64,000 nucleotides of DNA from Crotalaria pallida. Lineage: Eukaryota > Streptophyta > Magnoliopsida > Fabales > Fabaceae. The number at the start of each line of letters is the position of its first letter. Within the stretch, counting starts at the first letter, position 1. The position numbers and the translations under genes are program-made. Location: positions 82,053,501 to 82,117,500 of the forward strand of contig CM075655.1 of NCBI GenBank assembly GCA_037953625.1, read 5' to 3'. Under the pieces are notes generated by a model. That model did no database searches. It had not been told where the DNA came from and saw only the letters and a program-made list of their open reading frames with translations. Shown here one piece after another: positions 24,281-35,317 of the stretch.

Positions 24281-25057
24281 CTAGTTTAGATTACCCGAGC
24301 GATGCACGAGAATGAACAGATATATTAGATAGCATAATGTTGTTATATATGATAATTATTTCAAACTACAAATTTAATAAATTTTTTTAATTGAATTGCA
24401 TAATTTTATATATGAGATTATTAATAATTAAATTGAATCAATCGGATTTACATTTGTCTTCATTCTAATATTAATTCTTTAGAGTAAAGAATCTATACAA
24501 CATAAAGAATATTAGCTTTTGTAATTTCATAATAATAATAAAAAAAAGAGTAAAAATCGTTACCAACAATATAATGTTAGGAAAAAAACTTCATTCTAAG
24601 ATTAATTGTTTTGATTACCAAACTTTCAATTAAACATAATTCTCATAGAACTCAGATTACACAAATTATTTCATTCTAAGAGTAGATGACTTCTGTTGTC
24701 AAAACAAATCCCTTAGTTACCGGAAACATTGAATTAACAAACCAATTTTGAAAATAACAAACAAATTTCATATTTTCCTCAAATTTAAAATTTGAAATAA
24801 ATATTAATATGAAGTAAGGATATTTAATGAATTTCTTCTTTATCATAATTTTTTTTTGTTTCGGTTAAAAAAAATTGAACTAATCAATATCCATATTCTC
24901 ATAATTTGTTGTTGTCTAATCAGTTATGATTCATTTTCCAACAACTTATTATTTTTTGCAATTATAAATTTTAAAAAAAATATATAGGAAATTATGAAGA
25001 AGTGTCAGCTAATCAAGTATTATCTTGAAGGTTTCCTTTTTTATAATATATAATTGA
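24281..25057 (-). mobile_element. Short non-autonomous Helitron
   Basis: Read on the - strand, it begins TCAATTATATATTATAAAA at 25057. It ends with a 17-nt imperfect hairpin (CTCGTGCATCGCTCGGG, complement of 24295-24311), about 10 nt, and CTAG at 24281, followed by T. The borders therefore match the Helitron rule A|TC...CTRR|T with no target duplication. It is 777 bp with no RepHel coding sequence. Confidence 0.65.
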
Positions 25058-25993
25058 TTTTTTTTTACCATTTTCAAACTCGAAATTCTATTGTTGAACT
25101 TCAATTTCTATTTTGTTTGATTTATTTGTTTACATATCTCCTTCAATTATGTGGTAGTTTTAAACATTTATTTTCTTCTTAACAAAACATTTATTCAATT
25201 TCTATTTTATTTGATTTATTTGTTTACATATTTTCTTCAATTATTTGGTAGTTTTAAACATTTATTTTATTATTAAGAAAACATTTATTTTAAACTTTTT
25301 GTTTTGAACATTTAATAATTATCCATCAATTTGTTGAAAAAAAAAAGAAAATCAGTTTCAACAATTTGTTGAAATTGAAGATTTTTTTTAAAAAAATTCA
25401 AAATATCTTATCTATCCAAAACTGAATTAAATTAATGTTTTTTTTCAAATTCAAAATATTCTATTTATCCAAAACCGGAATAAAAGAAGTAGTTGTGTGA
25501 CTTGTGTCTTTTAATTTTTAAATTCAAAATATTATATATATATATATATATATTTTTCCAAAATGGAATTAAATTGTTGGTAGAATCTAACAAATCAAGC
25601 AAACTTATCCATTACTCGTATTTTTCCAAAAATCGTTGACTTTAACTTTTTTTTAATTTGGATTTTTTAAAACAAAAATTTGGGAAATTATATGCTCGAT
25701 TTTTTTTATTTAAAAAAAAAGACCAGTTATTCATGCTTCATGCAAATAAATACTATAACGTGAAATCGAGAGAATGAAAATGTTGAGAATAAAAAGATAA
25801 AATATCATCGAATGATCATTTGATTCAACTTTAAGTTGGAAACTATTATTTATAATTAACTTGAAATTGCTGAAATTTTTTAAAAAAATTTAAAATTTGA
25901 ATTTGAACTAGTTGTTTCTTATCTTGTCATCCAATTTTATCCGATTTTGAATTTCCACATGAGTAGAGATTATGTTGTTTCTTATCTTGTTAG

Positions 25994-26192
25994 TCTATAT
26001 TTTTTTGGTCCATGACCGGAGTGTCCACCGCCGACCGCAGTGACTAATCTCCTCGCTGGTTTGTAGGCACCTCTAATGGGTGGGACAGCTGGCCCCGAGA
26101 TTTAACGCTGCTGCATGCACAAGGCAGGATTCGAACACCTGACCTTACTTAAGCGTGGATCAATCCCTACCACTGAACCACACGCTCGGGGT
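25994..26192 (-). mobile_element. tRNA-derived SINE (family B)
   Basis: Read on the - strand it opens with a tRNA-like head (GTGTGGTTCAGTGGTAGG; B box GTTCGAATCC near 26125-26135) and ends in an A-rich tail. Flanking TCTTGTTAG copies lie at 25985-25993 and 26193-26201. When the Tourist MITE is removed the duplication extends to about 18 bp (TCTTGTTAGTCTATATTT). A truncated copy of the same family lies at 33278-33352. Confidence 0.8.
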
Positions 26193-26200
26193 TCTTGTTA

Positions 26201-26876
26201 GGCTCTGTTCGGCAACACGAGCTAGGAGCTTTTTAGCTAGATAGGAGCTTTTAGATTTAGTCAACAAGCTACTAGCCCCGTTCGGTGAACACAAATTAGA
26301 AGGAGTTTATAGCTTTTAAAAAAGGAGCTTGTAGCTTTTGAAAGCTAGCTTTTGAAAGCTAGCTTTTAGAAAGCTACTTGAAGTAACTTTCTAGAAACTA
26401 AACTAGCTTTCAATAATTCATAAACCAATTATATCCTCAAACAAAATTTAAAATTTATTTACTACCCTTTAATTAATTATTAATTATAATTTAATAATTT
26501 TGTTATAATTAATTAATTAACTACATAATTAATAAATAAAGAAAAAATGAATTTAATTAAGGCTTAATTAATTATAATTTAATAATTTTTATATTTTATT
26601 TATTAATTAATTAACTATCTATTTAATAAATAAAGAAAAAAAATTGAAAAAATTAAAATAATAAAATATTGCATGTCCTTTTTGGTCATTTAATAACTTT
26701 TAGCTACTTCAAAAACTAGTTTTGCCAAACAACACTATTTTAAATAGCCAGCTAAACAACTATAAGCTCTCAACTACAAGCTCACAGCTCCTAGCTAGCT
26801 TAAAAGCTACAAGCTAGAAGCTCATAACTACAAGTTACAAGCTCACAGCTACAAGCTAGTTTTGCCGAACAGACCC
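26201..26876. mobile_element. Tourist-like (PIF/Harbinger) MITE
   Basis: TIRs are GGCTCTGTTCGGCAA and the complement of GGGTCTGTTCGGCAA, with TTA on both sides (26198-26200, 26877-26879). Subterminal sequence is full of AGCTAGCTTTT-type repeats. It sits inside the right target duplication of the neighbouring SINE. A decayed relative is at 33486-34099. Confidence 0.8.
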
Positions 26877-27176
26877 TTAGTCTATATTTGAAACTATTAG
26901 TTATTTTTTGTTTGGTATTAATTTTTTTTATGTTTCAGTATTATTTATGATAGAATATCTATCTCTATATTGTTGAACATAATCTGTCGTATCATAATCG
27001 AATGATATGCTCAATCTCCTTTGTAATTATACATACAATTAGAAGAAAAAAAATAAAAAATTGAAAAGAAAAATTTGCTATAGCGATCTATCAACCTTTG
27101 ACATAGATTGCAGGTATTCTTTTTTTTATAATATATATAATTGATTTTTTAGATTGATAATTGATGGTTGATGGTT

Positions 27177-27180
<4 letters not shown>

Positions 27181-27214
<34 letters not shown>
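27181..27214. repeat. (TA)17 microsatellite
   Basis: Uninterrupted TA dinucleotides just downstream of the Helitron-like border. Confidence 0.95.
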
Positions 27215-27217
<3 letters not shown>

Positions 27218-28590
27218 CATGATTGATTTTGATAGTTTTAAATATTTATTTTCTTCTTAAAAAACATTTATATTAGAATTTTATTGTTTTAAACATTTAA
27301 TAATTATCCATTAATTTTTTGAGGAAAAAAAATGGTCTCATGATTATATATCCATCAATTTGTTAAGGAAAAAATCATTTGGTTGTTTAAATTATAATAC
27401 TCTTTTGTAATTATCCACACAATTAAGAAGAAAAAAAGAATATTTAAAAGAAAAAAGAGAATATTTCAAAATTAAGAAGCACATTTTTTTTTATTTTAAC
27501 TTATTATAAAGTCAAACTTATAAAAAAATTGAAGAAAAAAAACATCTTCCAAAAAATCTCATATTCATCTCAAACATGCTCAAAATTGTAAATTAATCAT
27601 CCATCTCTTCATGTCATACATTATTTTTGGCCTCATAATTGCCCAAAAAAAATTATACATTAGTAATGAACAAATTATAATTTTATATTGATAGTATGAT
27701 TTAAGAAAAATTTTATTATACTCCATCCATCCCAAAAAAAAAAAAAACAAACCATTTTTGTACTAATTTCTTTGAATTTTCCAACATTTTTTTGGGGACA
27801 TAGTGAATATAAATTAAATATAATAGAAAACGAAGAAAGAATTATAATTGGTATTGCTTCATTGTTCTATACTATGTAAATATTGAAATGTCATTTCCTA
27901 TTTACCACCTCAACAAACAACTACAAAAATATTCATATTACACATTAGCAAACTAAAAAGAAATTGTGTAGAATAAAATTAGAGAAGAAAGAAGATATAA
28001 AAATATCGCTCCTAAACATGGATCCTTTATAAAATAGTTGGAATCTTACTCCTAAAAATTGACCCTGTGTGTAATCAATAGTTGAGACCTAGTGTGACAT
28101 TATTTCACTATTGTATCAACCGAACTCTGTAAATATAGAAAAAAAATTAGTTAGTGCAAAATAAAATATTCACAAAGAATAGATCTAATAATAAAAACAA
28201 AAATGTAAATAGAAAAATTAGAATATAATTGAAATAAGATGAAGCACGTCTCGCATTCTACTTAGTATATGCTTATTCTGATTGCATCCCAGCTTAGCCA
28301 AAAAAAAAATTGTATCTTAATTCTATTTACATGATTGACAATAAAACTATCACAATTTGTGAAAATAATAACATCCAACAAATTAAAAAAAAAACTGCAG
28401 CAGACAAACAACCAAAATTTGAAAAGGATCAAAGAACTTAAAAAATAACATAAATATATCCACAATTCCTCAAATTCTAAAACTGAGATCAATATTCACC
28501 TAACACATCTTATTTAAAAATAATGCACCTTACTTTGCAACCCACTCCACCCCCAAAAGAAAAATGTTGATATGCCATTTTTATTTTTGG
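27215..28590. other. AT-rich intergenic DNA
   Basis: Low-complexity sequence without a gene-like frame. A possible small MITE remnant lies near 27719-27823 (TACTCCATCCATCCC opposite GGGGACATAGTGAATA), too weak to call. Confidence 0.5.
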
Positions 28591-28969
28591 ATGTACTTTT
28601 GATTCAACTTTAAGTTGTAAACTATTATTTATAATTGATTTGAAATGATGAATTTTTTTAATCATATTTAAAATTTGAATTTAAATTTGTTGTTTCTTAT
28701 TAAGTTACCGAATTCGAAATTACATGTAATGAGTGATTCGGTTGTTTTTTATGTTATTACCTGTTCTTATCAATTGATTTGTTCTTATCAATTGTTTCGG
28801 TTGTTATTATCTTATAAGATTGAATTATTTTTAAAACCAAAATTTGTGGGAATTAATTGTTGAATTTTGAATTAATTTTTTAATAAAAAATTGGACAAAA
28901 TTATGTGGAAGTGACACCTCAGCAGTTTTTGAATTGCAGGTATCCTCTTTTTATAATATATATAATTGA
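28591..28969 (-). mobile_element. Helitron fragment, 5' end on the - strand
   Basis: The border at 28969 reads TCAATTATATATATTATAAA on the - strand, followed by a segment whose complement is TTGAATTGCAGGTATCCTC and GAAGTGACACCTCAGCA, the same phrase as at 29563-29621. The inner part is similar to 25815-25990. No matching CTRR end was found. Confidence 0.45.
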
Positions 28970-29559
28970 TTGATTCAAATCTTGTATTCCTAAAAAAAAT
29001 CACACCATTATCATATACACAATCTTAGCAAAATCAAATAAATATAACATAATTGCGTCATTTTTTTTTATTTTTTTTCGATAATTTTTTTTCTTTTTTA
29101 AATCGTAACCATTATAATATTCGAAATCAATTTCAAATTATACCATCTTAATCTCATACTTGAGGAATATTTGTCAAAATCAAATAGTTTTCCATCATTT
29201 AATCTACATATCCATAATTTTTTTTCAGGATTTTTATTATTTATAAAATTGGAAACTTGGAATAAATTGATTTTGTATAGCATATATTTGATTTTGACTC
29301 ATTAGGAATCAAACCAAAAAAGTAGTTAATGGATTAGTGTATAATCTCAATATTTTTTTTTTAATATTTAAGATTTGAATCATTTTTTTTTAAATATTAG
29401 AATCAGTTAAATATTTAAAATTTGAATGCATGTTAGTAAAAAGTAGTTAATGAATTCCTAAAATTTTGCTTTTCTTTTATTTTTATCTTCGCACAATATA
29501 TACCAATATTTTTTAAATGTTTTTAATTATTAAAAAAACAAAAAATTTAGAAAAAACTA

Positions 29560-29621
29560 TGGAAGCGACACCTCAACATTTTTTGAATTACAGGTATTGT
29601 CTTTTTATAATATATAATTGA
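29560..29621 (-). mobile_element. Helitron 5'-end fragment
   Basis: It repeats the terminal phrase (TGGAAGCGACACCTCA ... TTTTTATAATATATAATTGA) of the two upstream Helitron-like copies. The element body cannot be delimited. Confidence 0.4.
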
Positions 29622-29974
29622 TATGTCATCTACCCATGTATGTCGCAGCCTAACACATTATATACTTCTCTATCATATATTCATGGTTGTCGTAGCCTAA
29701 CACATTATATAGTTCTGTACACATGATTATTGCAGTCTAATAACACATCATAAAATTCTAGACTCATGGTTATTGCAGCCTAACAGACTATATATATATA
29801 TATTTTTTTATATATATAAGAAAAGTATTTTTGATTTTTTTTTTATGGAGAGATGAGAAGGGGATTTAAATCCACCATTAAACCCTAGACTTCCAACTCT
29901 CAAGTCTTTAAGACTTGGTACATGACCATATGGGTTACACCCATTTGTCCTTTCAAACTATATATATCTATATC

Positions 29975-30005
<31 letters not shown>

Positions 30006-30778
30006 TTTTATAAGATACTTGTAAAGTAAAATTCAATATTATTAAATTCTTCAGGTTGAGAAGTCTAACTAAAACATTCAAAAATATAATTGAACATGTC
30101 ATGGGTTATTTATTGCTTTATGAAGCAGGGGACGACGAGGAGGGTCGTCGTAGATCCTATAGGAATCAATCCTAGGTGATTTTAATTGGGAATTGAAATA
30201 ATACGTGAAAAGCCATGTTCGTCATCACTTTCGGAATGGGATTATTTCGACAGGTTCTCAAAGATTATCCAAGACAATATAGAGCATGATAAGCATTTGA
30301 ACTCCTATGGAATAGCTATAAAAGAAAAACTCAACATAGTAAAAAGATATAAGAACACACAATGCCCTCACATTTTTGGTGATTTACTTGTTTAATTAAC
30401 TCTTAACTTCACTTATTTAATATTTCAATTTAAAATTATGATATCATGTTTAGATTACAAGTTATCTAAAAGTTATCTAGAAAATATGTTTGAGATTAGA
30501 AACAATTATTTTCTTATAATAAAAAAAATTTACAAAACATCTTATCCCTCGAAACGTCATTAGTTCGTGTTTTTACCTAGTGAGAATTATTCTCACCCTC
30601 CTTATGTTTCGTGACATTCCAGACGGCAAATGTGTTTTTAGTACAACCAAATAATTTGATTTGAATTCTAATGCAAGCTGGATTAGTGTTTATTTCTGAG
30701 AATGATGGATCGTTTGCATACCTAGCATTGGCAATACTTATAAACCAATTATGTGATCTCAGAAAATCACCTTGTAAC
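29622..30778. other. AT-rich intergenic DNA with possible SINE relic
   Basis: A short tandem phrase based on CAGCCTAACA (about 29645-29785) is followed by a block at about 29797-29956 that lies between ACTATATATAT repeats and may be a decayed tRNA-derived element. A 69-residue open frame at 30186-30395 matches no family I recognise and is not called. Confidence 0.4.
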
Positions 30779-31304
30779 TAGTATTGGCAATTAGGGTCAA
30801 TGGGTGGGCATGAGCTAGGCCCGCAATCGGCCACATTTTAAACGGGCGGGCATGGATAAACCGTTTTGATTTTAGAGTGGCACGACAAATCCATGCCATG
30901 CCCGCCCATGTTTTTTGCCGGCGAGCAGACGGATCGCCCATTTTTTTTCCAAATTAAAAAAAAGGAAAACAACATAAAAAATAACATTAAAAAAATAAAA
31001 AATGGGGTCCTCCATAGACCATAATATTGACTCTTACAGATGTCTCAAAAATTCATTAAAACAGAAAAGTCCATGTCTTAACAAAGTCTCAAAAATTCAT
31101 ACACATTAAGCAATTGGATAATAAAGTCTAAAAAAACAAAAACAAAGTCTTAAATCAAGAAATTAAAAAAAAATGCCGATGGCCTCCCGTTGCCTGCCCA
31201 AAAATGCTCGAATTGAAAAATGGGCCAAAAAATCAAATCCTGCCCGCATTTTTTGTGGGCGAGTTGAGCGCGCCCGCGTGTTCAGGCCCTAATTGCCAAC
31301 ACTA
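30779..31304. mobile_element. hAT MITE
   Basis: TIRs are TAGTATTGGCAATTAGGG and the complement of TAGTGTTGGCAATTAGGG. Flanks are CTTGTAAC (30771-30778) and CTTGTAAA (31305-31312), an 8-bp duplication with one mismatch. Subterminal regions are rich in GGGCGGGCATG-type motifs on both sides, as in GC-tipped plant hAT MITEs. Confidence 0.75.
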
Positions 31305-31453
31305 CTTGTAAACTGTTTCCAAAATATCCAATAAACAAAGAGACCTATTTGTAATGTAATGGAAATATTATAATAACAATACAGTATATTATAATATTTA
31401 CCTTCTTCATTTTTAATTGCAATATTCCATTTTGTTAATTAGATACATAAAAA

Positions 31454-31609
31454 TTAGGTCATTATAGAAGCCATCCTTACCTGTAGCTTTGGAATCTCCC
31501 TTATCAAAAACAGCTCCTTCTCATTTGTAACTACACTTCTCAATAAAGTCATATCATGATCAAGAAGCTGAGGGAAGCTATTTCTCGAATTAAAATCCTC
31601 AACCACTTT
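31454..31609 (-). pseudogene. LINE reverse-transcriptase fragment
   Basis: The - strand translation (FPQLLDHDMTLLRSVVTNEK, ending near a TGKDGF-like motif) resembles the region just before APGKDG in LINE-A and LINE-C ORF2 (about 7960-8080). Only some 50 codons survive, and a SINE is inserted at its 5' side. Confidence 0.6.
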
Positions 31610-31622
31610 CATGATATTAGCT

Positions 31623-31826
31623 TTTTTTTTTTTTTTTTTTTCACCAAGAGTATCTTCCAGCCGATAGTCGAAGACTAATCCGCTTCGAGACGTAGAGATC
31701 ACTGAAATGAGTTTTGCCTCCACCAACAAAACATTTTCCATATCCACGACATGGATTGAACCCTTGACATCATGATTAAGGAATCCAACTATCTGACACA
31801 AACTGTGCTGAGCCTTTTTTGTTCGA
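31623..31826 (-). mobile_element. tRNA-derived SINE (family A)
   Basis: Reverse orientation with a 20-nt T-run (A-tail) at its left end. It is flanked by CATGATATTAGCT (31610-31622) and CATGGTATTAGCT (31827-31839), a 13-bp duplication with one mismatch. Its body closely matches the SINE in intron 1 of the bHLH gene (36017-36205), including a B box of form GGGTTCAATCC. Confidence 0.85.
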
Positions 31827-31862
31827 CATGGTATTAGCTGATTTACGTGTATTATTGTGTTA

Positions 31863-32138
31863 TACTCCATCTGTCCCTAATTATAAGGCCCTCTTGACAC
31901 TTTTATTTTATCCCTATTTATAAAGTCTTTTACCAATTTTCAATGAGCATTAATTATTTTTTTCCCTAACACCCCTATTTATTTAACACTTTTTAGATTC
32001 TCAATAATATTATTAGGGGTAATTTTGAAAATACATATCAAAAGTTCACATTTCCAATACAATTAATTAAATTATTCCACTTTCTTAATGGACGTGAAAT
32101 CTCCCAAGAGGGCCTTATAATTAGGGACGGAGGTAGTA
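31863..32138. mobile_element. Stowaway-like MITE
   Basis: TIRs of about 36 bp (TACTCCATCTGTCCCTAATT on the left; the complement of TACTACCTCCGTCCCTAATT on the right), with TA at the borders. The phrase TATAAGGCCCTCTTG follows the tip on both sides. Confidence 0.8.
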
Positions 32139-33277
32139 TATGTTTTTTTTTTAAAAAAATTGATTCATGGTAAAGTATAAATAAAGAATAATAATTTAAC
32201 GAGTTTAAGACACTAGATTAAGAATTGCATCTTGTTATATGTACAACATAGTTTGATAACTAGTCTACCAAAAAAAAAAACATAGTTTGATAACGTGAAT
32301 AAAAAAAACATAAATTAATAATTTTCTTAAACATTAAATAAAATTATTTCTATCTCGTACTTTTTTATTTTTTATTCGAACAATGTTTTATACATGGACC
32401 AGCAGAATATTATCATTTGTATTTTGAGCTTTTTTATGAAACAATATGTAGATAAAAAGTAAATGAAATATAAGAAAATATTGTAAAATTTCGTTACTCG
32501 AATCATGAAATTTTTTTATTCATACGAGCATGGAGCATCTCACCTCAAGATAATTCCCAAAATACAAAGAAAACATTTTTGTTGTCCACAAAATTACTAA
32601 AACATTTCTCTTTTACAAAGGCAGAGGAATGATGGCTTCAACTTTTTTTTTTTTTTATTTATTTTCTTTGCAGCCACAAACGTGAAGTCAATATACTATT
32701 TGGTACCGAGGTCCACCAAACATTATTCTATATATAAATATGAATATATTAAAAGTTTACTTGCAGATTATTTACACACTCAGGTCATCGAAGTGAGTGA
32801 GGGTTACGTATTTGACCTTTTCAAAAATTTGTTGGTAAGAAATTAAGAATAATTCGGCACCGGAAAATGATCGGCACCATTTTTTATTTGGAAAATGTTA
32901 GTCCTGTATTTTGTATTTAGTACAAGAGATATAATGAAGAGAGAAATAAGAAGAAAAGAAAAGAAAGAAAAAAAAAATCGATAGTTTGAAATGAGAAAAA
33001 TATAGCTTAATTATTCATATGGTTCATTACTTTATTATTCATTATTAAATTAGTTTCTTAAGTTTTTTTTTATTATATTGGTCCCTATTCTTTTCATTAT
33101 CAATTTATTTCTTGAATTACTGTTTATCCTATATGGACCAATATGATATTGACAAGTAAGATGAACAGTGACTCAAGGATCAATTTGATAGCGAAAAAAT
33201 GAGAGACCAATATTATACCAAAAAAACGTGAGAGACCAATCAAATATTAAAAAATTAAGTAATGAACCAAATAAATA
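32139..33277. other. AT-rich intergenic DNA
   Basis: No gene or complete element was recognised. A short direct repeat of ACATAGTTTGATAAC lies near 32245-32295. Confidence 0.5.
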
Positions 33278-33352
33278 TTTTTTTTGTCCATGACCGGAGT
33301 GTCCACCGCCGATCGCAGTGACTAATCTCCTCGCTGGCTTGTAGGCACCTCT
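33278..33352 (-). mobile_element. 5'-truncated SINE (family B)
   Basis: It matches the 3' part of the SINE at 25994-26192 (GTCCATGACCGGAGTGTCCA and onward) with two visible differences. It is flanked by AAATAAATA on both sides (33269-33277, 33353-33361). Confidence 0.8.
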
Positions 33353-33485
33353 AAATAAATAATTTAACTTAAAATAAAGAGAAAGAAAGAAAATCAAGAT
33401 ATAAACCAGGGTATAGGAGAAAAAGTTGGAAAAATATCATTACTTTTTTATTTACTTCTTCGTTCTTATTTTTAAGTAACACTTA

Positions 33486-34099
33486 GGCTTTGTTTAGGGT
33501 GCATAGTTATGAGTTTTTTTAGCTTGTTAAGAGTTTTTAAATTCAGTTAATAAGTTATTAGTCTCGTTTGGTGAAACAAATTAGAAAAAGTTTTTAACTT
33601 TTAAAAAATGAGTTTGTAGCTTTTGAATGCTAGTTTTTAAAAAGATACTTTAAGTAGATTTCAAGAAACTAAACTAACTTTCAATAATTCATATACCGAT
33701 TATACCCTCAAAAAATTTCAAAATGATTTATCTACCATGGTGACAATTTAATTTTTAATTAATTATTCATTATAATATAATAATTTTGTTATAATTAATT
33801 AATTAACTACATCGTTAACAATTAAAGAAGAGAAACAAATTTAATTAATTAATTAACTATTTATTTAATAAATAAAGAATTAATTAAAATAATGTAATAT
33901 AAATAATATAATATTACATGTTTTTTCGATCATTTAATAACTTTCAGTTACTTCACAAGTTAGTTTTGCTGAACAACACTATTTCAAACAATCGGTTAAA
34001 CAACTATAAGCTCACATCTACAAGTTCATAGCCCTTAATTAACTTTACAGGTATAAGTTACAACCTCACAATTATAAGTTAGTTTTGTCGAATAAAACC
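33486..34099. mobile_element. Decayed Tourist-like MITE
   Basis: TTA lies at both borders (33483-33485, 34100-34102), with GGCTTTGTTTAGGG-type tips. Its layout and inner sequence follow the Tourist MITE at 26201-26876 but with many substitutions, so it is an older member of the same family. Confidence 0.7.
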
Positions 34100-34177
34100 T
34101 TAATTAAAATATGGAGATTAAGGTGTGTATTTAACTCAATCTTTTTGATAAAAAAAGTCTATCAATTATTCATTTTT

Positions 34178-34375
34178 TTTGTTGTAGAAAACGGGTGGTG
34201 TCTGGACTTCACATTTTTTGTAGCTCAACTAATACACCTCGAATCCGTTAACTGTGCGGGTGTTTGACTCAACGGTATGGATCCTCCCCAAGAATTGTTG
34301 CCTCACTGGGACTCGAACATTTGATCCTGAAGTCCATAAACATCCAGCTAGTTTCCACTAGGCCAATCCACTTAG
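34178..34375 (-). mobile_element. tRNA-derived SINE (family C)
   Basis: An 18-bp duplication TATCAATTATTCATTTTT flanks it at 34160-34177 and 34376-34393. On the - strand it starts GTGGATTGGCCTAGTGGAAA with a B box GTTCGAGTCC and ends in an A-rich tail. It is a different family from the other SINEs here. Confidence 0.85.
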
Positions 34376-34497
34376 TATCAATTATTCATTTTTATCCATT
34401 TTACTTATTATTTTTTATTAGAAATTGAACTCAATTAATAATAACACTCATTTAATAAAAGTAATTTAGGAAAAAATTAAACAATTCTTTAAAAAAT

Positions 34498-34815
34498 TAC
34501 TCTCTCCATAATAAGACATTATTTTGGTAGATTTTTTGTCTTTTTTTTTTTAAGTCGTGTTAAAATATTTAGGTAGTATTAAAAAGTTTATTCCAAATAC
34601 ATCTTTCATAATTACATAGAGTTAATAGGGTGATAATTATAACATAGAGATAAATGAATAAAGTTGTAAAGTTTTAAATAGGGATAACTTTGGAATAACA
34701 ACATATTTTTTTGATAAACATATTTTTTTGATAAATTTAAAGATAATAATTAGTACTTTTTTAAATTTGTATGAATTAGATAAAAATGATTTATAACCAA
34801 GAAAGGGAGAGAGTA
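34498..34815. mobile_element. Stowaway-like MITE (family shared with 63461-63750)
   Basis: TA borders and TIR tips CTCTCTCCATAATAAGA and the complement of CTCTCTCCCTTTCTTGG. The inner sequence (TATTTAGGTAGTATTAAA, AATGAATAAAGTTGTAAA) recurs in the same order in the MITE at 63461-63750. Confidence 0.8.
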
Positions 34816-35317
34816 TAAAACAACTTATATATAAAAATAAATAATTTTTCTAGAATGAAACGAATGGACGTAGAGAACTTCATTAAAATCTCTCAGCAAC
34901 TTGTTTATTATAGTATATTACGTATTTCTGTGCATACCATTACATGTGCCGTATCATCATTAAACTATCAGCTATTTCTACATGATGAGTGATGACAACC
35001 ATTAAACTCTCCGGTCAACGTTTACATTAGTTTTGGAACTCAATTTCTTATTTTTGGATTCTCAATCAATCTAGTACAGTACTACAAATTGAACTAAACC
35101 TGCTACCTGCTTTTTGATACTACAATCACAATAGTTTTGGAACACACCCTACTTTGTTTTTGTTTTTGACTTTATTGTTATTTCTGGCAAACAAGACAAT
35201 GGTGTTGTCAAGTTAATGAATTTATCATGTGGGATAGTATATAGAAAGATACAAGTCATATAGTGCATGGTGTGTTCATCTTGAAACTTGGATCTATATG
35301 CAAAAAAAAACAAGAAC

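Larger units (their letters stand above)
25723..27144 (-). mobile_element. Second Helitron-like element, interrupted by a SINE and a Tourist MITE
   Basis: On the - strand, the 5' end TCAATTATATATATTATAAA at 27144 matches the first Helitron. The 3' end is CTGG|T at 25723, next to a degenerate palindrome (around 25730-25747) that looks like the first hairpin after CpG decay. Its unique part at about 25815-25990 is similar to 28597-28760, supporting a repeated family. Two later insertions account for more than half of its length. Confidence 0.5.

Noticed and set aside
30186..30395. 69-residue open frame (MGIEIIREKPCSSSLSEWDY)
   Set aside because: No family recognised, AT-rich surroundings and no splice or neighbour support.
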